Positions 9,062 to 16,941 of a stretch of DNA of 64,000 nt are shown here, one piece after another. Below the pieces are notes generated by a model that searched no databases, was not told the origin of the DNA, and saw only the letters and a list, made by a program, of their open reading frames with translations. The position numbers were made by a program, and so were the translations under genes. This stretch comes from Corallococcus sp. NCRR (GTDB lineage: Bacteria > Myxococcota > Myxococcia > Myxococcales > Myxococcaceae): positions 2,356,001-2,420,000 of the forward strand of contig NZ_CP114039.1 in NCBI RefSeq assembly GCF_026965535.1, given 5' to 3'. The first letter of the stretch is position 1; every line of letters starts with the position of its first letter.

Positions 9062-10291
9062 ATGATGCGCCCCATGGTGAAACGGTCCACCGGGTCCGCC
9101 AGGGAGAGGACAAGATGCCGACCCTGGAGGGTGGTTGCGCTCGGGGCCGGGTGGGTGCTCGCCTGCCTGCTCGCCTGCGGTCCGGTGGAATCCAGACCCT
9201 CTGAAGCCCTGGGGGCCAGGGGGCAGGCCCTGGTCCAGGGGATGGACGCGCCCGGGGACCCGGCGGCGGTGGCGCTGGTGGCTCGGCGCACGCGCTGTGG
9301 AGGGGAGGCGCCGGTGCTCCTCTGCTCGGGCGCCCTCATCGCCCCGGACGTGGTGCTGACGGCGGCGCACTGCCTGGCCGTCTTCGGGGAGGGGGGCCCC
9401 TACGAGGTCTTCCTGGGCCCCACGCTGCTCCCGGAGCCCGGGCCCGGCGGGCGGTTCGTGCGGGTCACCCGGGCGGTGGTCCACCCGGAGTTCGTCCCGG
9501 CCACGCACACCTGGGACGCCGCGCTCCTGCGGCTGGCGGTGCCCGTGACGGACGTCCCGCCCCTCCGGCTCCCCCAGGCGGGGGACGTCCCGGTGGCGCC
9601 GGGGGACCTGGTGCGGGCGGTGGGGTACGGGGACACGAAGGACGCGGCCCAACCCGCGGGCCAGCGGCGGCAGGGCGGGCTCCAGGTGACGGGCGTCACC
9701 GGCGGCGCCTTCCAGGCCGGCCCCGCCCCGGCCATGACCTGCGTGGGGGACAGCGGCGGTCCGGTGCTGGGGGGCCCGGTGGGGAACGAGGTGCTCCTGG
9801 GCCTCACCGTCAGCGGGGACGTGGCCTGCCGCACGGAGGCGGTCCAACTGCGGGTGGACGCGCTGGGGGACTTCATCCGTCCCTTCCTGGAGGAGGCCCC
9901 GCCCCCCGCGCCCACCGGGACGCTTCCCCTGGAGGCCCTCTGTGAGGCGTCCTGCGCGAGCGACGCGGACTGTCCCTCGGGGCTGCGGTGCGTCAGCGCC
10001 GGGGAGGCCCCGGCCCGGTGCCTCCTGCCCTCGCTCCAGGCCGGGACCTACGGCGCGGCCTGCACGGAGGACGCCGCCTGCGGCGAGAAGGGCGTGTGCG
10101 CCCGGTTGGAGGTGGACGGGGACGACGCCTGCCGCTGCTTCACCCCCTGCGAGGCCATCGTCGACCCGCTGACACCGGAGATGGACCGGCCCGGCGTCAA
10201 ATGCGGGTGCGGCAGCGGCCCCGGTGGCCTGGGCGCTACACTCGCCGTCCTGCTGGGGCTGTTCAGGCGACGGTCGCGTGACTCCGCGTGA
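9062..10291 (+). CDS. Trypsin-like serine protease (S1) with EGF-like Cys region and MYXO-CTERM-like tail
   Basis: A secreted S1 peptidase of about 409 residues. The catalytic triad is visible as LTAAHC (His), TWDAALLRL (Asp) and GDSGGPV (Ser). A signal peptide with LLACG, possibly a lipobox, precedes it. After the protease domain a Cys-rich stretch (CEASCASDADCPSGLRC, then CTEDAACGEKGVC) resembles the small disulfide modules common in myxobacterial surface proteins. The end is CGCGSGPGGLG, a hydrophobic span and RRRSR, a MYXO-CTERM-type anchor. The start is unclear: ATG 9062, 9065, 9074 and GTG 9077 are all in frame and none has a convincing ribosome site. It probably acts on the cell surface. 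Confidence 0.87.
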   Translation: MMRPMVKRSTGSARERTRCRPWRVVALGAGWVLACLLACGPVESRPSEALGARGQALVQGMDAPGDPAAVALVARRTRCGGEAPVLLCSGALIAPDVVLTAAHCLAVFGEGGPYEVFLGPTLLPEPGPGGRFVRVTRAVVHPEFVPATHTWDAALLRLAVPVTDVPPLRLPQAGDVPVAPGDLVRAVGYGDTKDAAQPAGQRRQGGLQVTGVTGGAFQAGPAPAMTCVGDSGGPVLGGPVGNEVLLGLTVSGDVACRTEAVQLRVDALGDFIRPFLEEAPPPAPTGTLPLEALCEASCASDADCPSGLRCVSAGEAPARCLLPSLQAGTYGAACTEDAACGEKGVCARLEVDGDDACRCFTPCEAIVDPLTPEMDRPGVKCGCGSGPGGLGATLAVLLGLFRRRSRDSA

Positions 10292-10294
10292 AAA

Positions 10295-10320
10295 CGCCTA
10301 CAGATCCGCAAATGTAGGCG
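10295..10320 (+). terminator. Hairpin after the serine protease gene
   Basis: CGCCTACA (10295-10302) and TGTAGGCG (10313-10320) form a perfect eight-base stem immediately after the stop. The following bases up to 10390 are unusually A/T-rich for this genome and may hold the promoter of the LysM gene. Confidence 0.5.
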
Positions 10321-10390
10321 AAACTCCTCGAATCAAACTCCGAGAATCAAGCAACGACGTTTTCGGCAGTCACAAAGGTCCTTCTCCCCC

Positions 10391-10993
10391 ATGGACTACA
10401 AGATCAAGTCGGGCGACACGCTGAGCGCGCTGGCCAAGCGCTTCAACACGGATGTGGATTCGCTGGTGAAGGCGAACCCGAACATCACGAACAAGGACCT
10501 CATCTACGCGGATGCGAATCTCAACATCCCGGGCAGCAAGGATGACTTCCAGGCGCAGGGTGTCTCCAAGGGGCCGGACCTGACGGGCGGCGCGCAGCAG
10601 ACGCAGGGCGCGCAGGCCGTGGGTGACGTGCCCCCGGGCCAGGTGGGCGACTGGATCAAGCAGGCCATGGACATCCTCAAGGCCAACGGCGTCCCGGCGG
10701 ACAAGATGAACCCGCAGGACATCGCGAAGATCATCCAGCACGAGTCCAGCGGGAACCCGAACGCCATCAACCTCTGGGACTCCAACGCCCAGAAGGGCAC
10801 GCCGTCCATCGGCCTGATGCAGACCATCCAGCCGACTTTCGACGCGCACAAGCTCCCGGGCCACGACAACATCCGCAACCCGGTGGACAACATCATCGCC
10901 GGCGTCCGCTACTCCATCGAGCGCTACGGCTCCGTGTCCAACGTCCCCGGCATCAAGGGCCTGAACAGCGGCGGCGGCTACGTCGGCTACTGA
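10391..10993 (+). CDS. LysM domain plus lytic transglycosylase/lysozyme-like domain, no signal peptide
   Basis: A 200-residue protein: LysM at residues 1-48 (YKIKSGDTLSALAKRFN ... ANPNI ... LNIP), a Gln/Gly-rich linker, and an SLT-type lysozyme-fold domain (about 85-190) with catalytic-type Glu118 in IIQHESSGNP followed by the GLMQ signature. The HESSGNPNAINLWDSNA pattern is typical of phage and actinobacterial murein hydrolases. No signal peptide is present, so export must use another route (lysis, holin, type VI-like or vesicle), or the protein acts after lysis. It is not part of a visible prophage. A strong hairpin follows. The peptidoglycan target is inferred from the family. Confidence 0.85.
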   Translation: MDYKIKSGDTLSALAKRFNTDVDSLVKANPNITNKDLIYADANLNIPGSKDDFQAQGVSKGPDLTGGAQQTQGAQAVGDVPPGQVGDWIKQAMDILKANGVPADKMNPQDIAKIIQHESSGNPNAINLWDSNAQKGTPSIGLMQTIQPTFDAHKLPGHDNIRNPVDNIIAGVRYSIERYGSVSNVPGIKGLNSGGGYVGY

Positions 10994-11021
10994 CCGGCAC
11001 TGACAGTCCCCGGACGCACCG

Positions 11022-11066
11022 CGCCCCGCGGTGGAAGACGGTCCTTCCCGTCTCCCACGCGGGGCG
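11022..11066. terminator. Bidirectional terminator between the LysM gene and the 11095 gene
   Basis: CGCCCCGCG (11022-11030) pairs with CGCGGGGCG (11058-11066), with an inner AGACGG/CCGTCT stem. It sits between convergent genes ending at 10993 and 11095. Confidence 0.6.
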
Positions 11067-11094
11067 TCGTCATTTCCGTGGCCGGCGTGTGCCG

Positions 11095-11391
11095 TCAGCC
11101 CCCGTGCAGCGGGGAGCGCTCCCGCGGGCCACCCGTGCTCTTGATGTGGATCTGGCTGGGCGCCTTCTTGCGTCCCCTCAGCCCCGTGCCCCGGTTGTTG
11201 CGCTTGGGGCCGTGGTCGCCAGCGGCGGGGCCCAGCGTCACACGCTTGAGCTCCTTCTGCCGTAGCAGCGCCGCCTCGTCGTCATGGGCCAGTGTCTTGC
11301 GCCCATTGCTGGCCTGCACGCTCGCCTGGGCCGCATGGGGATCCACCCGTCGCTTGTTCTTGATGCCTGCCAATCGGGTCCGCACGGACAT
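11095..11391 (-). CDS. Small basic protein of unknown function
   Basis: A 98-residue, very basic protein (about a quarter Arg/Lys plus His). ATG 11391 is chosen because AAGGAGG lies seven bases upstream; longer frames lack such a site. There is no signal or membrane segment. Features are MSVRTRLAGIKNKRRVD at the start and KRNNRGTGLRGRKKAPSQ near the end, giving a likely disordered, nucleic-acid-binding character. I do not recognise a family. It could be a ribosome- or RNA-associated peptide. Confidence 0.6.
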   Translation of the reverse strand: MSVRTRLAGIKNKRRVDPHAAQASVQASNGRKTLAHDDEAALLRQKELKRVTLGPAAGDHGPKRNNRGTGLRGRKKAPSQIHIKSTGGPRERSPLHGG

Positions 11392-11572
11392 GAAGTCCTC
11401 CTTTGAGTTGAGGTAGGGACCCCGGCGGGGCGTTGCCATCCCTGGCGACGGGCGGGACAGGGGCCGCCCCGTGAGCATGCGGGACGCGGGCGCCCGGTGG
11501 CGCGGGATGACAGGGGGCGCACGAGCGGCGCTCATCCCCAGGCGGGAATCACGCCCGGACCTCCCCGCGACT

Positions 11573-12058
11573 TCAGGTGAGGTCTTCGTTGTCGCGGCGG
11601 GCGCGCTTCTTCTCCTTGGGCTTGCTGGACCTGGCCGCCTTGGCCTTCTTCTTCTCCGTGGCCTCCGGCGGGAACAGCCAGCCGTCCTCGGGGCGGGGCT
11701 GGGAGGCGTTCACCGGCTCCAGGTGCTGGCCACGGCAGCCCCGGCACCAGGACTGCGGACGGCGCTGGCCCCGGCTCATGATGCGGAAGCCGAAGTCCTG
11801 CTCCGTGGGGCCCACGTGGCCGCAGCGCGGGCAGCGCGTCATGGACGTGGTGCCCGTCTCCCGGGCCTTCTCCTTGCCGTGCTCCACCACCAGCGCCAGC
11901 GCGGCGGCGAACCCCAGCTTGCGCTCCGAGGGCACGTGGAACTGACGCGCGCGCTTGCGGTTGCCCCGGCCCATCACGGGCAGGAGGTCCAGGCCTCCCA
12001 GGAGGTTTCGCTGCTCCAGGACTCGCGACGGAGACGATGGCGGGGTCGAGTGGCTCAC
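11573..12058 (-). CDS. Zinc-ribbon protein of unknown function
   Basis: About 161 residues if it starts at GTG 12058; ATG 12088 (171 residues) is the alternative. I prefer 12058 because the ATG at 12088 lies inside a TGTCAGACCCCT element that also occurs upstream of two other genes, so that stretch is probably regulatory. Neither start has a clear ribosome site. The middle carries TRCPRCGHVGPTEQDFGFR and then SWCRGCRG, two CxxC knuckles spaced like a four-Cys zinc ribbon. The C-terminus is Lys/Arg-rich (KKKAKAARSSKPKEKKRARR). This suggests a nucleic-acid-binding or accessory protein. It diverges from the DUF2267 gene. Confidence 0.55.
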   Translation of the reverse strand: MSHSTPPSSPSRVLEQRNLLGGLDLLPVMGRGNRKRARQFHVPSERKLGFAAALALVVEHGKEKARETGTTSMTRCPRCGHVGPTEQDFGFRIMSRGQRRPQSWCRGCRGQHLEPVNASQPRPEDGWLFPPEATEKKKAKAARSSKPKEKKRARRDNEDLT

Positions 12059-12060
12059 GC

Positions 12061-12088
12061 GATCATTTCTACGGGAGGGGTCTGACAT
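12061..12088 (-). promoter_or_regulatory. TGTCAGACCCCT element, copy A
   Basis: Read on the minus strand this is TGTCAGACCCCT followed by a GTAGAA-type box. The same 12-base head and a related box (GTTGGA) occur upstream of both GntR-type regulators (18851-18879 and 61727-61755). All three lie just upstream of a gene on the same strand, so a promoter or activator site is likely. The assignment is by comparison within this window only. Confidence 0.45.
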
Positions 12089-12301
12089 GCCGGGTTCACG
12101 CGCCGGGTCGCCAGGTCCCGCTCCGTTCGGAGGTCTGGACACGTGTTCAGTAACCCCTGGCATTTCCAGGGGATTCCCCCGGCGGCCGGGCGGGGGTGGG
12201 GCGCCAGGGGGCGGGGCCCGCCTGCCTGCCGGGCGCGGACCGGGGCTCCCGTGCCCACCTTCCAGGAGGTCCCTTCCCCCCCACCCGCCGGAGGTGTGCC
12301 C

Positions 12302-12760
12302 ATGGCCCAGGCCCACGAAACCGAAACCGAGAAGCAGGAACGCCACGCGCGGCGGCATGAAGCCCACCTGCGCGCCACCTACGCGGCGTTCATCCATCAC
12401 CTGTGTGATTTGAGCGCCCTGCCTCCCGCGCTCGCGGAGTCCGCCGCCGTGTCGGTGCTGAGCGCGCTGGAGCGCAGGCTCATGCCCAACGGGGCGCGCA
12501 ACCTGGAGTCCCAGCTGCCTCGGCTGCTGGTGGAGTTCCTGCCGCCGCCGGAGGAGCGCCCCCGGCACCCCCACCGCTTCGGTCGCGAGGAGTTCATCGC
12601 CTCCGTGGCGGAGGACCTCCAGATGCCGGTGGACCAGGCGGAGGTGGTGGTCCGCGCGGTGCTGCGCGCCTTCCAGGACCAGATTTCGGAAGGCGAGGCG
12701 GACAAGGTGGCCAGCAACCTGCCCGCGGACCTGCAGGCCCTCTGGCGCCTCACGCAGTAA
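12302..12760 (+). CDS. DUF2267 family protein
   Basis: A 152-residue cytoplasmic protein. ATG 12302 has GGAGGT six bases upstream. Two all-helical halves are visible: residues about 20-80 (TYAAFIHHLCDLSALPPALAESAAVSVLSALERRL) and 88-150 (FGREEFIASVAEDLQMPVDQAEVVVRAVLRAFQDQI). It ends SNLPADLQALWRL, the standard ending of DUF2267 proteins. The molecular role of the family is not established. It is often near stress or envelope genes. The upstream gap shared with the zinc-ribbon gene contains a CCTGCCTGCC stretch. Confidence 0.85.
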   Translation: MAQAHETETEKQERHARRHEAHLRATYAAFIHHLCDLSALPPALAESAAVSVLSALERRLMPNGARNLESQLPRLLVEFLPPPEERPRHPHRFGREEFIASVAEDLQMPVDQAEVVVRAVLRAFQDQISEGEADKVASNLPADLQALWRLTQ

Positions 12761-12786
12761 TCGCGAGGCGCCTCGGGGCCCGGGCG

Positions 12787-14283
12787 CTACTCCGCAGGGC
12801 CGCTGCCCGCGCCGTCCCCGGTGGTGAACACCGGGGTTCCGCCGGGGATGCTGGGGTCGTGCGGGAGGCTGCCGCGCGGGCTGCGCAGGTAGACGAACGG
12901 CGTGGCGAAGAGGAAGTTGCTCACGCGCGACGTGTAGATGTCCGCGTAGCGCTCCACCTGCCGCGCCAGGTGGCTCTTGTCGTTGCCGGCGCGGGTGAGC
13001 AGGCCCCAGTGCGGGTTGGACAGCTCGCCGGCCGCGCGGGCCATGGGGCCCAGCTCCGCGTCCAGCGCCTCCAGCTCCGCGCGCAGCTCCGTGAGCCGCG
13101 TCACCAGCTCGCCCTCCGTGGTGTCCTCCACGCGAGGGCCGTAATGGTGCTTGCGCCGCTGGAGCTCCAGGCGCACCTGGCAGCTCTCCGCCTCCAGGCG
13201 CTCCTTCTTGAGCATGCGCTCGCCAATGCGCACCTCGGTGGCTCGGAAGGCGGCGATGGCGCGCACCTCGTCCTCCAGCTCGCGCAGGATGAGCGCGGTG
13301 CGCCAGCGCAGCACGTTCTTGCTCACGTGCACGTCGCCGAACATGTGGTCGCCCACGTAGAGGATTTCGTCGCCGGACAGGCCCAGGTGCCGCTCCAGCT
13401 CCAGCGCGCTGCCGCCGAAGTAGGGCTTGTTCTTGTCGAGCGGTCCGGAGTGCGGCCGCAAGAGTGCTTCACCATTCGCCTCCACCACCTCGAAGAGGGT
13501 GGAGCGCGTGGTGAAGAACTCGGGCTTGCGCGCGCTGACGATGACCACGTCGAAGAGCTGCCGCCAGGTCATGCCTTCGGGCAGGTGCCGGTCGAAGGCG
13601 AAGTGCATCATGGGCTCCGTGTAGGCCCACTCGCTGTTGGTGATGAGCAGCACCTTCTTGCCGGCGTTCTTCTGGTCCAGCAGCGCGAGCGGCGTCTCCG
13701 GGTCGTCGATGACGTATCGCTCGGGGTCCGCGATGATTTCGGCCTTGAGGCGTCCCTGCATGTGCGTGGCGTCCAGGTTCTTGCGCACGTGCTCGTAGAG
13801 GTCCGCGTAGCCCATGGGACCGGGGAGCTGGCCGGCGTCCAGGCGGTCCACGAGCTGCGCGTAGATGCAGGCCTCGGAGAGGGAGAACAGCGTGTTGAGG
13901 AACACCCAGCGCCGGTCCGCCAGGTCGATGACGGTGCGGGTATAGGCCTCGCGCTGGGACTCGAAGTCCATGGGGCGGCTGCCGTGCAGGGCCTTCTTCA
14001 CGAAGCCGAAGCGGTTGGCCTTGAGGAGGTTGCCCTTGGCCGTGTCGATGATGAGCCCGCGGATGGCGAGCATCGGGTCGAAGGTCAGGTCGGCCACGGG
14101 CCAGCCCTGCTCCACCAGACGGTCGCGAATGTATTCGTAGGCGCGGCGTTCCCACGCCTCCACGCGATAGTGGATGAGCGTGTAGTCCATGTCGTAGCCC
14201 ACGGCCTTGATGGCGCGCATGTTCAGGGTGCGGTTGCAGAACAGACCGCGCTCGGGCGGGGGACCGGAGAAGTGAGGAGCCAT
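12787..14283 (-). CDS. HAD-IG family 5'-nucleotidase (IMP/GMP type)
   Basis: A 498-residue enzyme of the cytosolic purine 5'-nucleotidase (cN-II-like) HAD group, expected to dephosphorylate IMP/GMP. HAD motif I is DMDYT at residues 31-35 (nucleophile Asp31, acid/base Asp33). Motif II is LLITNS, the Lys of motif III is in the KNKPYFGG region, and motif IV is ILYVGDHMFGDV. The start at ATG 14283 leaves a short N-terminal MAPHFSGPPPERGLFCNRTLNMRAI segment, as in other myxobacterial members, but no ribosome site is obvious. It diverges from the START-like gene. The C-terminal ~120 residues are helical and may mediate oligomerisation. Confidence 0.9.
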   Translation of the reverse strand: MAPHFSGPPPERGLFCNRTLNMRAIKAVGYDMDYTLIHYRVEAWERRAYEYIRDRLVEQGWPVADLTFDPMLAIRGLIIDTAKGNLLKANRFGFVKKALHGSRPMDFESQREAYTRTVIDLADRRWVFLNTLFSLSEACIYAQLVDRLDAGQLPGPMGYADLYEHVRKNLDATHMQGRLKAEIIADPERYVIDDPETPLALLDQKNAGKKVLLITNSEWAYTEPMMHFAFDRHLPEGMTWRQLFDVVIVSARKPEFFTTRSTLFEVVEANGEALLRPHSGPLDKNKPYFGGSALELERHLGLSGDEILYVGDHMFGDVHVSKNVLRWRTALILRELEDEVRAIAAFRATEVRIGERMLKKERLEAESCQVRLELQRRKHHYGPRVEDTTEGELVTRLTELRAELEALDAELGPMARAAGELSNPHWGLLTRAGNDKSHLARQVERYADIYTSRVSNFLFATPFVYLRSPRGSLPHDPSIPGGTPVFTTGDGAGSGPAE

Positions 14284-14443
14284 GGGAGCAAGGCTTGCCA
14301 AGGCTTGCTCGCAAAGTCGAGCGGCCCGTGTGTCCAAGTCGTCTCGTGGGCAGGCCCGGGCCGTTCGGGTGTCGGAAAGATGGGATACAGGTGACGTGCG
14401 CGCCGCGAGGGCCGGGCACGCGCGGAACCAAAGGGCAGAAGAC

Positions 14444-15085
14444 ATGTCGGGAATGACGCGGCGCTGGGGCCTGGCCCTGGCGGTGGTGCTGGCGGCGGGT
14501 GTGGCGGGGGCTCAGGAATGGGAGACGGTGGCGACGAAGCCCTTCGTGATCAAGGTGCGGCCCCGCCCGGGGACGAAGGCGAAGGACATCTGGGCGGAGG
14601 GCGAGCTCAAGGCGAGCGCGTTGCAAATCCAGACGGCGCTGGAGGACCAGGACTCGTACCGGCTCTTCATGCCGTACGTGAAGGAGTCGCGGGTGGTGCG
14701 GCCCACGGACGACGGCGGGCGGCTGACGTACACGCGGCTGGACCTGCCGGTGGTGTCCTCGCGCGACTACATCTGCCACGTGGTGACGGAGTCGAAGGTC
14801 GCGCCGGACGGGACGGGCGTGTACCAGCAGCGCTGGAAGGCGGAGCCGGACGCGTTCCCCTCCCGGCGGGACGTGGTGCGCCTGCGGCTGAACGAGGGCA
14901 GCTGGAAGGTGGAACCGAAGGGCGAGGGCACGTCCTGGGTCGTCTACAAGTTCACCGTGGACCCTGGGGGTTCCGTCCCGGGTTTCCTGGCCAGCGTGGG
15001 GCAGAACGACGCGGTGGTGGACACGCTGCGCGCGGTGGAGAAGCGGGCGAAGTCGCTGCCCGTGGAGCCGCCGCCCACGAAGTAG
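14444..15085 (+). CDS. Secreted START-like (lipid-binding/cyclase-fold) protein
   Basis: A 213-residue protein with a cleavable signal peptide ending in GVAGAQ. The rest has the helix-grip pattern of START/SRPBCC proteins: ELKASALQIQTALEDQDSYRLFMPYVKESRVV, then strands with RDYICHVV and a C-terminal helix (DAVVDTLRAVEKRAKSL). Such domains bind lipids or hydrophobic ligands. Secreted START-like proteins are recurrent in delta-proteobacteria with unknown cargo. ATG 14444 is chosen since longer forms overlap the divergent nucleotidase and bury the signal. The ribosome site (AGGGCAGAAG) is weak. Confidence 0.78.
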   Translation: MSGMTRRWGLALAVVLAAGVAGAQEWETVATKPFVIKVRPRPGTKAKDIWAEGELKASALQIQTALEDQDSYRLFMPYVKESRVVRPTDDGGRLTYTRLDLPVVSSRDYICHVVTESKVAPDGTGVYQQRWKAEPDAFPSRRDVVRLRLNEGSWKVEPKGEGTSWVVYKFTVDPGGSVPGFLASVGQNDAVVDTLRAVEKRAKSLPVEPPPTK

Positions 15086-15140
15086 AGGTTGGAGGCGTAG
15101 GGGATGGAGGCAGGCGGGCCGGGTGTTCCCTCCGGACGCC

Positions 15141-15980
15141 ATGGCTGACAACTCCAAGATTGAGTGGACGGACGCGACGTGGAACCCGGTGCGCGGCTGC
15201 GTGAAGCTGAGCCCCGGGTGCAAGCACTGCTACGCGGAGACGTTCGCGGAGCGGTTCCGGGGCGTGCCCGGGCACCCATATGAGCAGGGCTTCGACCTGA
15301 AGCTGATTCCGGGGAAGCTCGCCGAGCCGCTGCGCTGGAAGGCGCCCAAGCGCGTGTTCGTGAACTCGATGAGCGACCTGTTCCTCGACGACGTCCCGGA
15401 GGCGTACATCGAGACGGTGGCGCGGGTGATGGCGCTGGCGGACTGGCACACGTTCCAGGTGCTGACGAAGCGCGCGGAGCGGATGCAGCGGTTGTTGTCC
15501 ACGCGGCTCGCGTTCGCGGCGAGGCTGCCAAACGTCTGGTGGGGCGTGAGCGTGGAGGACCGCAAGTACGGCCTGCCGCGGGTGAAGCACCTGCAAGCGG
15601 CGCCCGCGCGGGTGCGCTTCCTGTCCATCGAGCCGCTCCTGGAGGACCTGGGCTCGGTGGACTTCACGGGCATCGACGGGGTGATTGTCGGAGGCGAGAG
15701 CGGCGCGAAGTCGAGGCCGTTGGACCCGGACTGGGTGCGCTCGGTGCGCGAGCAGTGTGACGCGGCGGGCGTGGCCTTCTTCTTCAAGCAGTGGGGCGGC
15801 AAGCGCAAGGCGGCGGCCGGGCGCGTGCTGGACGGGCGCACGTACGATGCGCTCCCCCGGAGCACAGCGGCGCCGTTCCCGGAGGACACCCGGCGCCTGC
15901 GCTTGCTGGAGGAGGCCGAAGCGCTGGCGGCCCCATGGCTGATGCCGCCAGGCTTGGTCAGCGCCGCCGCTTCAGCTTGA
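15141..15980 (+). CDS. DUF5131 (phage Gp37/Gp68-type) protein
   Basis: A 279-residue protein recognised by its opening IEWTDATWNPVRGCVKLSPGCKHCYAE and by FVNSMSDLFLDDVP, LTKRAERM, NVWWGVSVEDRK, FLSIEPLLEDLG and GGESGAKSRP. This set defines the DUF5131/Gp37-Gp68 family found in phages and many chromosomes. The conserved cysteines at the start (C...GCKHC) and TIM-barrel-like motif order suggest relation to radical-SAM-type barrels such as photoproduct lyase, but the activity is not known to me. No phage genes adjoin, so this is a chromosomal copy. Its 3' end overlaps the convergent LysR gene by 23 bases. Confidence 0.88.
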   Translation: MADNSKIEWTDATWNPVRGCVKLSPGCKHCYAETFAERFRGVPGHPYEQGFDLKLIPGKLAEPLRWKAPKRVFVNSMSDLFLDDVPEAYIETVARVMALADWHTFQVLTKRAERMQRLLSTRLAFAARLPNVWWGVSVEDRKYGLPRVKHLQAAPARVRFLSIEPLLEDLGSVDFTGIDGVIVGGESGAKSRPLDPDWVRSVREQCDAAGVAFFFKQWGGKRKAAAGRVLDGRTYDALPRSTAAPFPEDTRRLRLLEEAEALAAPWLMPPGLVSAAASA

Positions 15981-16854
15981 AGAAGTCGATGAGCGCCTTG
16001 AGCTTGGGCGCCACCTGGACGCGGCTGGGGTAGTAGAGGAAGAAGCCGGGGAGGGTGGCGGAGTACGGTTCGAGCACGCGCACGAGCCGCTTCTCCGCGA
16101 GCAGTTGCTGGACGCGGCTCTCCGGGACATAGGCGAGCCCCAGCCCGGCGACGGCGGCATCCAGCACCAGCTCCGCGTCATCGAACGTCACGAGGCCCTC
16201 GACGGCGGCCTCGATGCGCTTCCCGCCGTCGCTCAGCCCCCAGCGGAGGAGCCCGCCAGTGGTCCGGCTGCGATAGTTGATGCAGTCGTGGTCGCGCAGG
16301 TCGCGAGGGTGCTTCGGCTTGCCACGAGCCGCGAAGTACGCGGGCGAGCCCACCACGTGCATGACGATGTCGCCGCTCACGGGGATGGCGATCATCTCGC
16401 GGTCCACGAGCTCCCCGACGCGGAAGCCCGCGTCGAAGCCCTGCTGGACGATGTCGACGAGCGCGTCCTCCAGGTGGATGTCCACGCGGATGTCGGGATG
16501 GGCGGCGAGGAACTCCGCCAGGCGCGGGCCGAGCACCTCCTGGTAGCCATACCGGGGCAGGGTCAGGCGCAGCAGCCCCGTGGGCCGGTCGCGAAGCTCG
16601 CCCAGGGACTCGAAGGCGTCCTGCACGCCGTGCATCGCGGGTTCGAGCCGCGACAGGAAGCGCGCGCCGGCCTCGGTGAGGCCCACGCTGCGGGTGGTGC
16701 GTTGGAGGAGCCGCACGCCGACGCGCTCTTCCAGGGCCCGGAGGCTCTGGCTCACCGCGGAAGGGGTGACCCCGAGCTCCGACGCCGCGGTGGTGAAGCT
16801 GCGTCTGCGAGCCACCGCGAGGAAAGCCATCAGGCCGGAGAGGTCGTCGCGCAT
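15958..16854 (-). CDS. LysR family transcriptional regulator
   Basis: A 298-residue LysR regulator. The N-terminal winged helix is clear (LMAFLAVARRRSFTTAASELGVTPSAVSQSLRALEERVGVRLLQRTTRSVGLTEAG). The C-terminal periplasmic-binding-like domain follows from about residue 90 (LRLTLPRYGYQEVLGPRLAEFLAAHPDI). It is transcribed away from the SDR gene at 16942, the common arrangement in which a LysR protein controls its divergent neighbour and itself. The 87-base gap holds TAGCGTAGCTA, a possible T-N11-A-type site. The inducer is unknown. Confidence 0.93.
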   Translation of the reverse strand: MRDDLSGLMAFLAVARRRSFTTAASELGVTPSAVSQSLRALEERVGVRLLQRTTRSVGLTEAGARFLSRLEPAMHGVQDAFESLGELRDRPTGLLRLTLPRYGYQEVLGPRLAEFLAAHPDIRVDIHLEDALVDIVQQGFDAGFRVGELVDREMIAIPVSGDIVMHVVGSPAYFAARGKPKHPRDLRDHDCINYRSRTTGGLLRWGLSDGGKRIEAAVEGLVTFDDAELVLDAAVAGLGLAYVPESRVQQLLAEKRLVRVLEPYSATLPGFFLYYPSRVQVAPKLKALIDFFKLKRRR

Positions 16855-16941
16855 TCCTTAGCGTAGCTACAAAGTGCATCCAGAGACGACGCGTTTCGGA
16901 GCGAAGGGCCGGGGCGTACTTCATGGGCCACGGAGGCAGTC

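Noticed and set aside
15141-15980. A prophage around the DUF5131 gene
   Set aside because: No integrase, terminase, capsid or tail genes nearby; the family also occurs in chromosomes.
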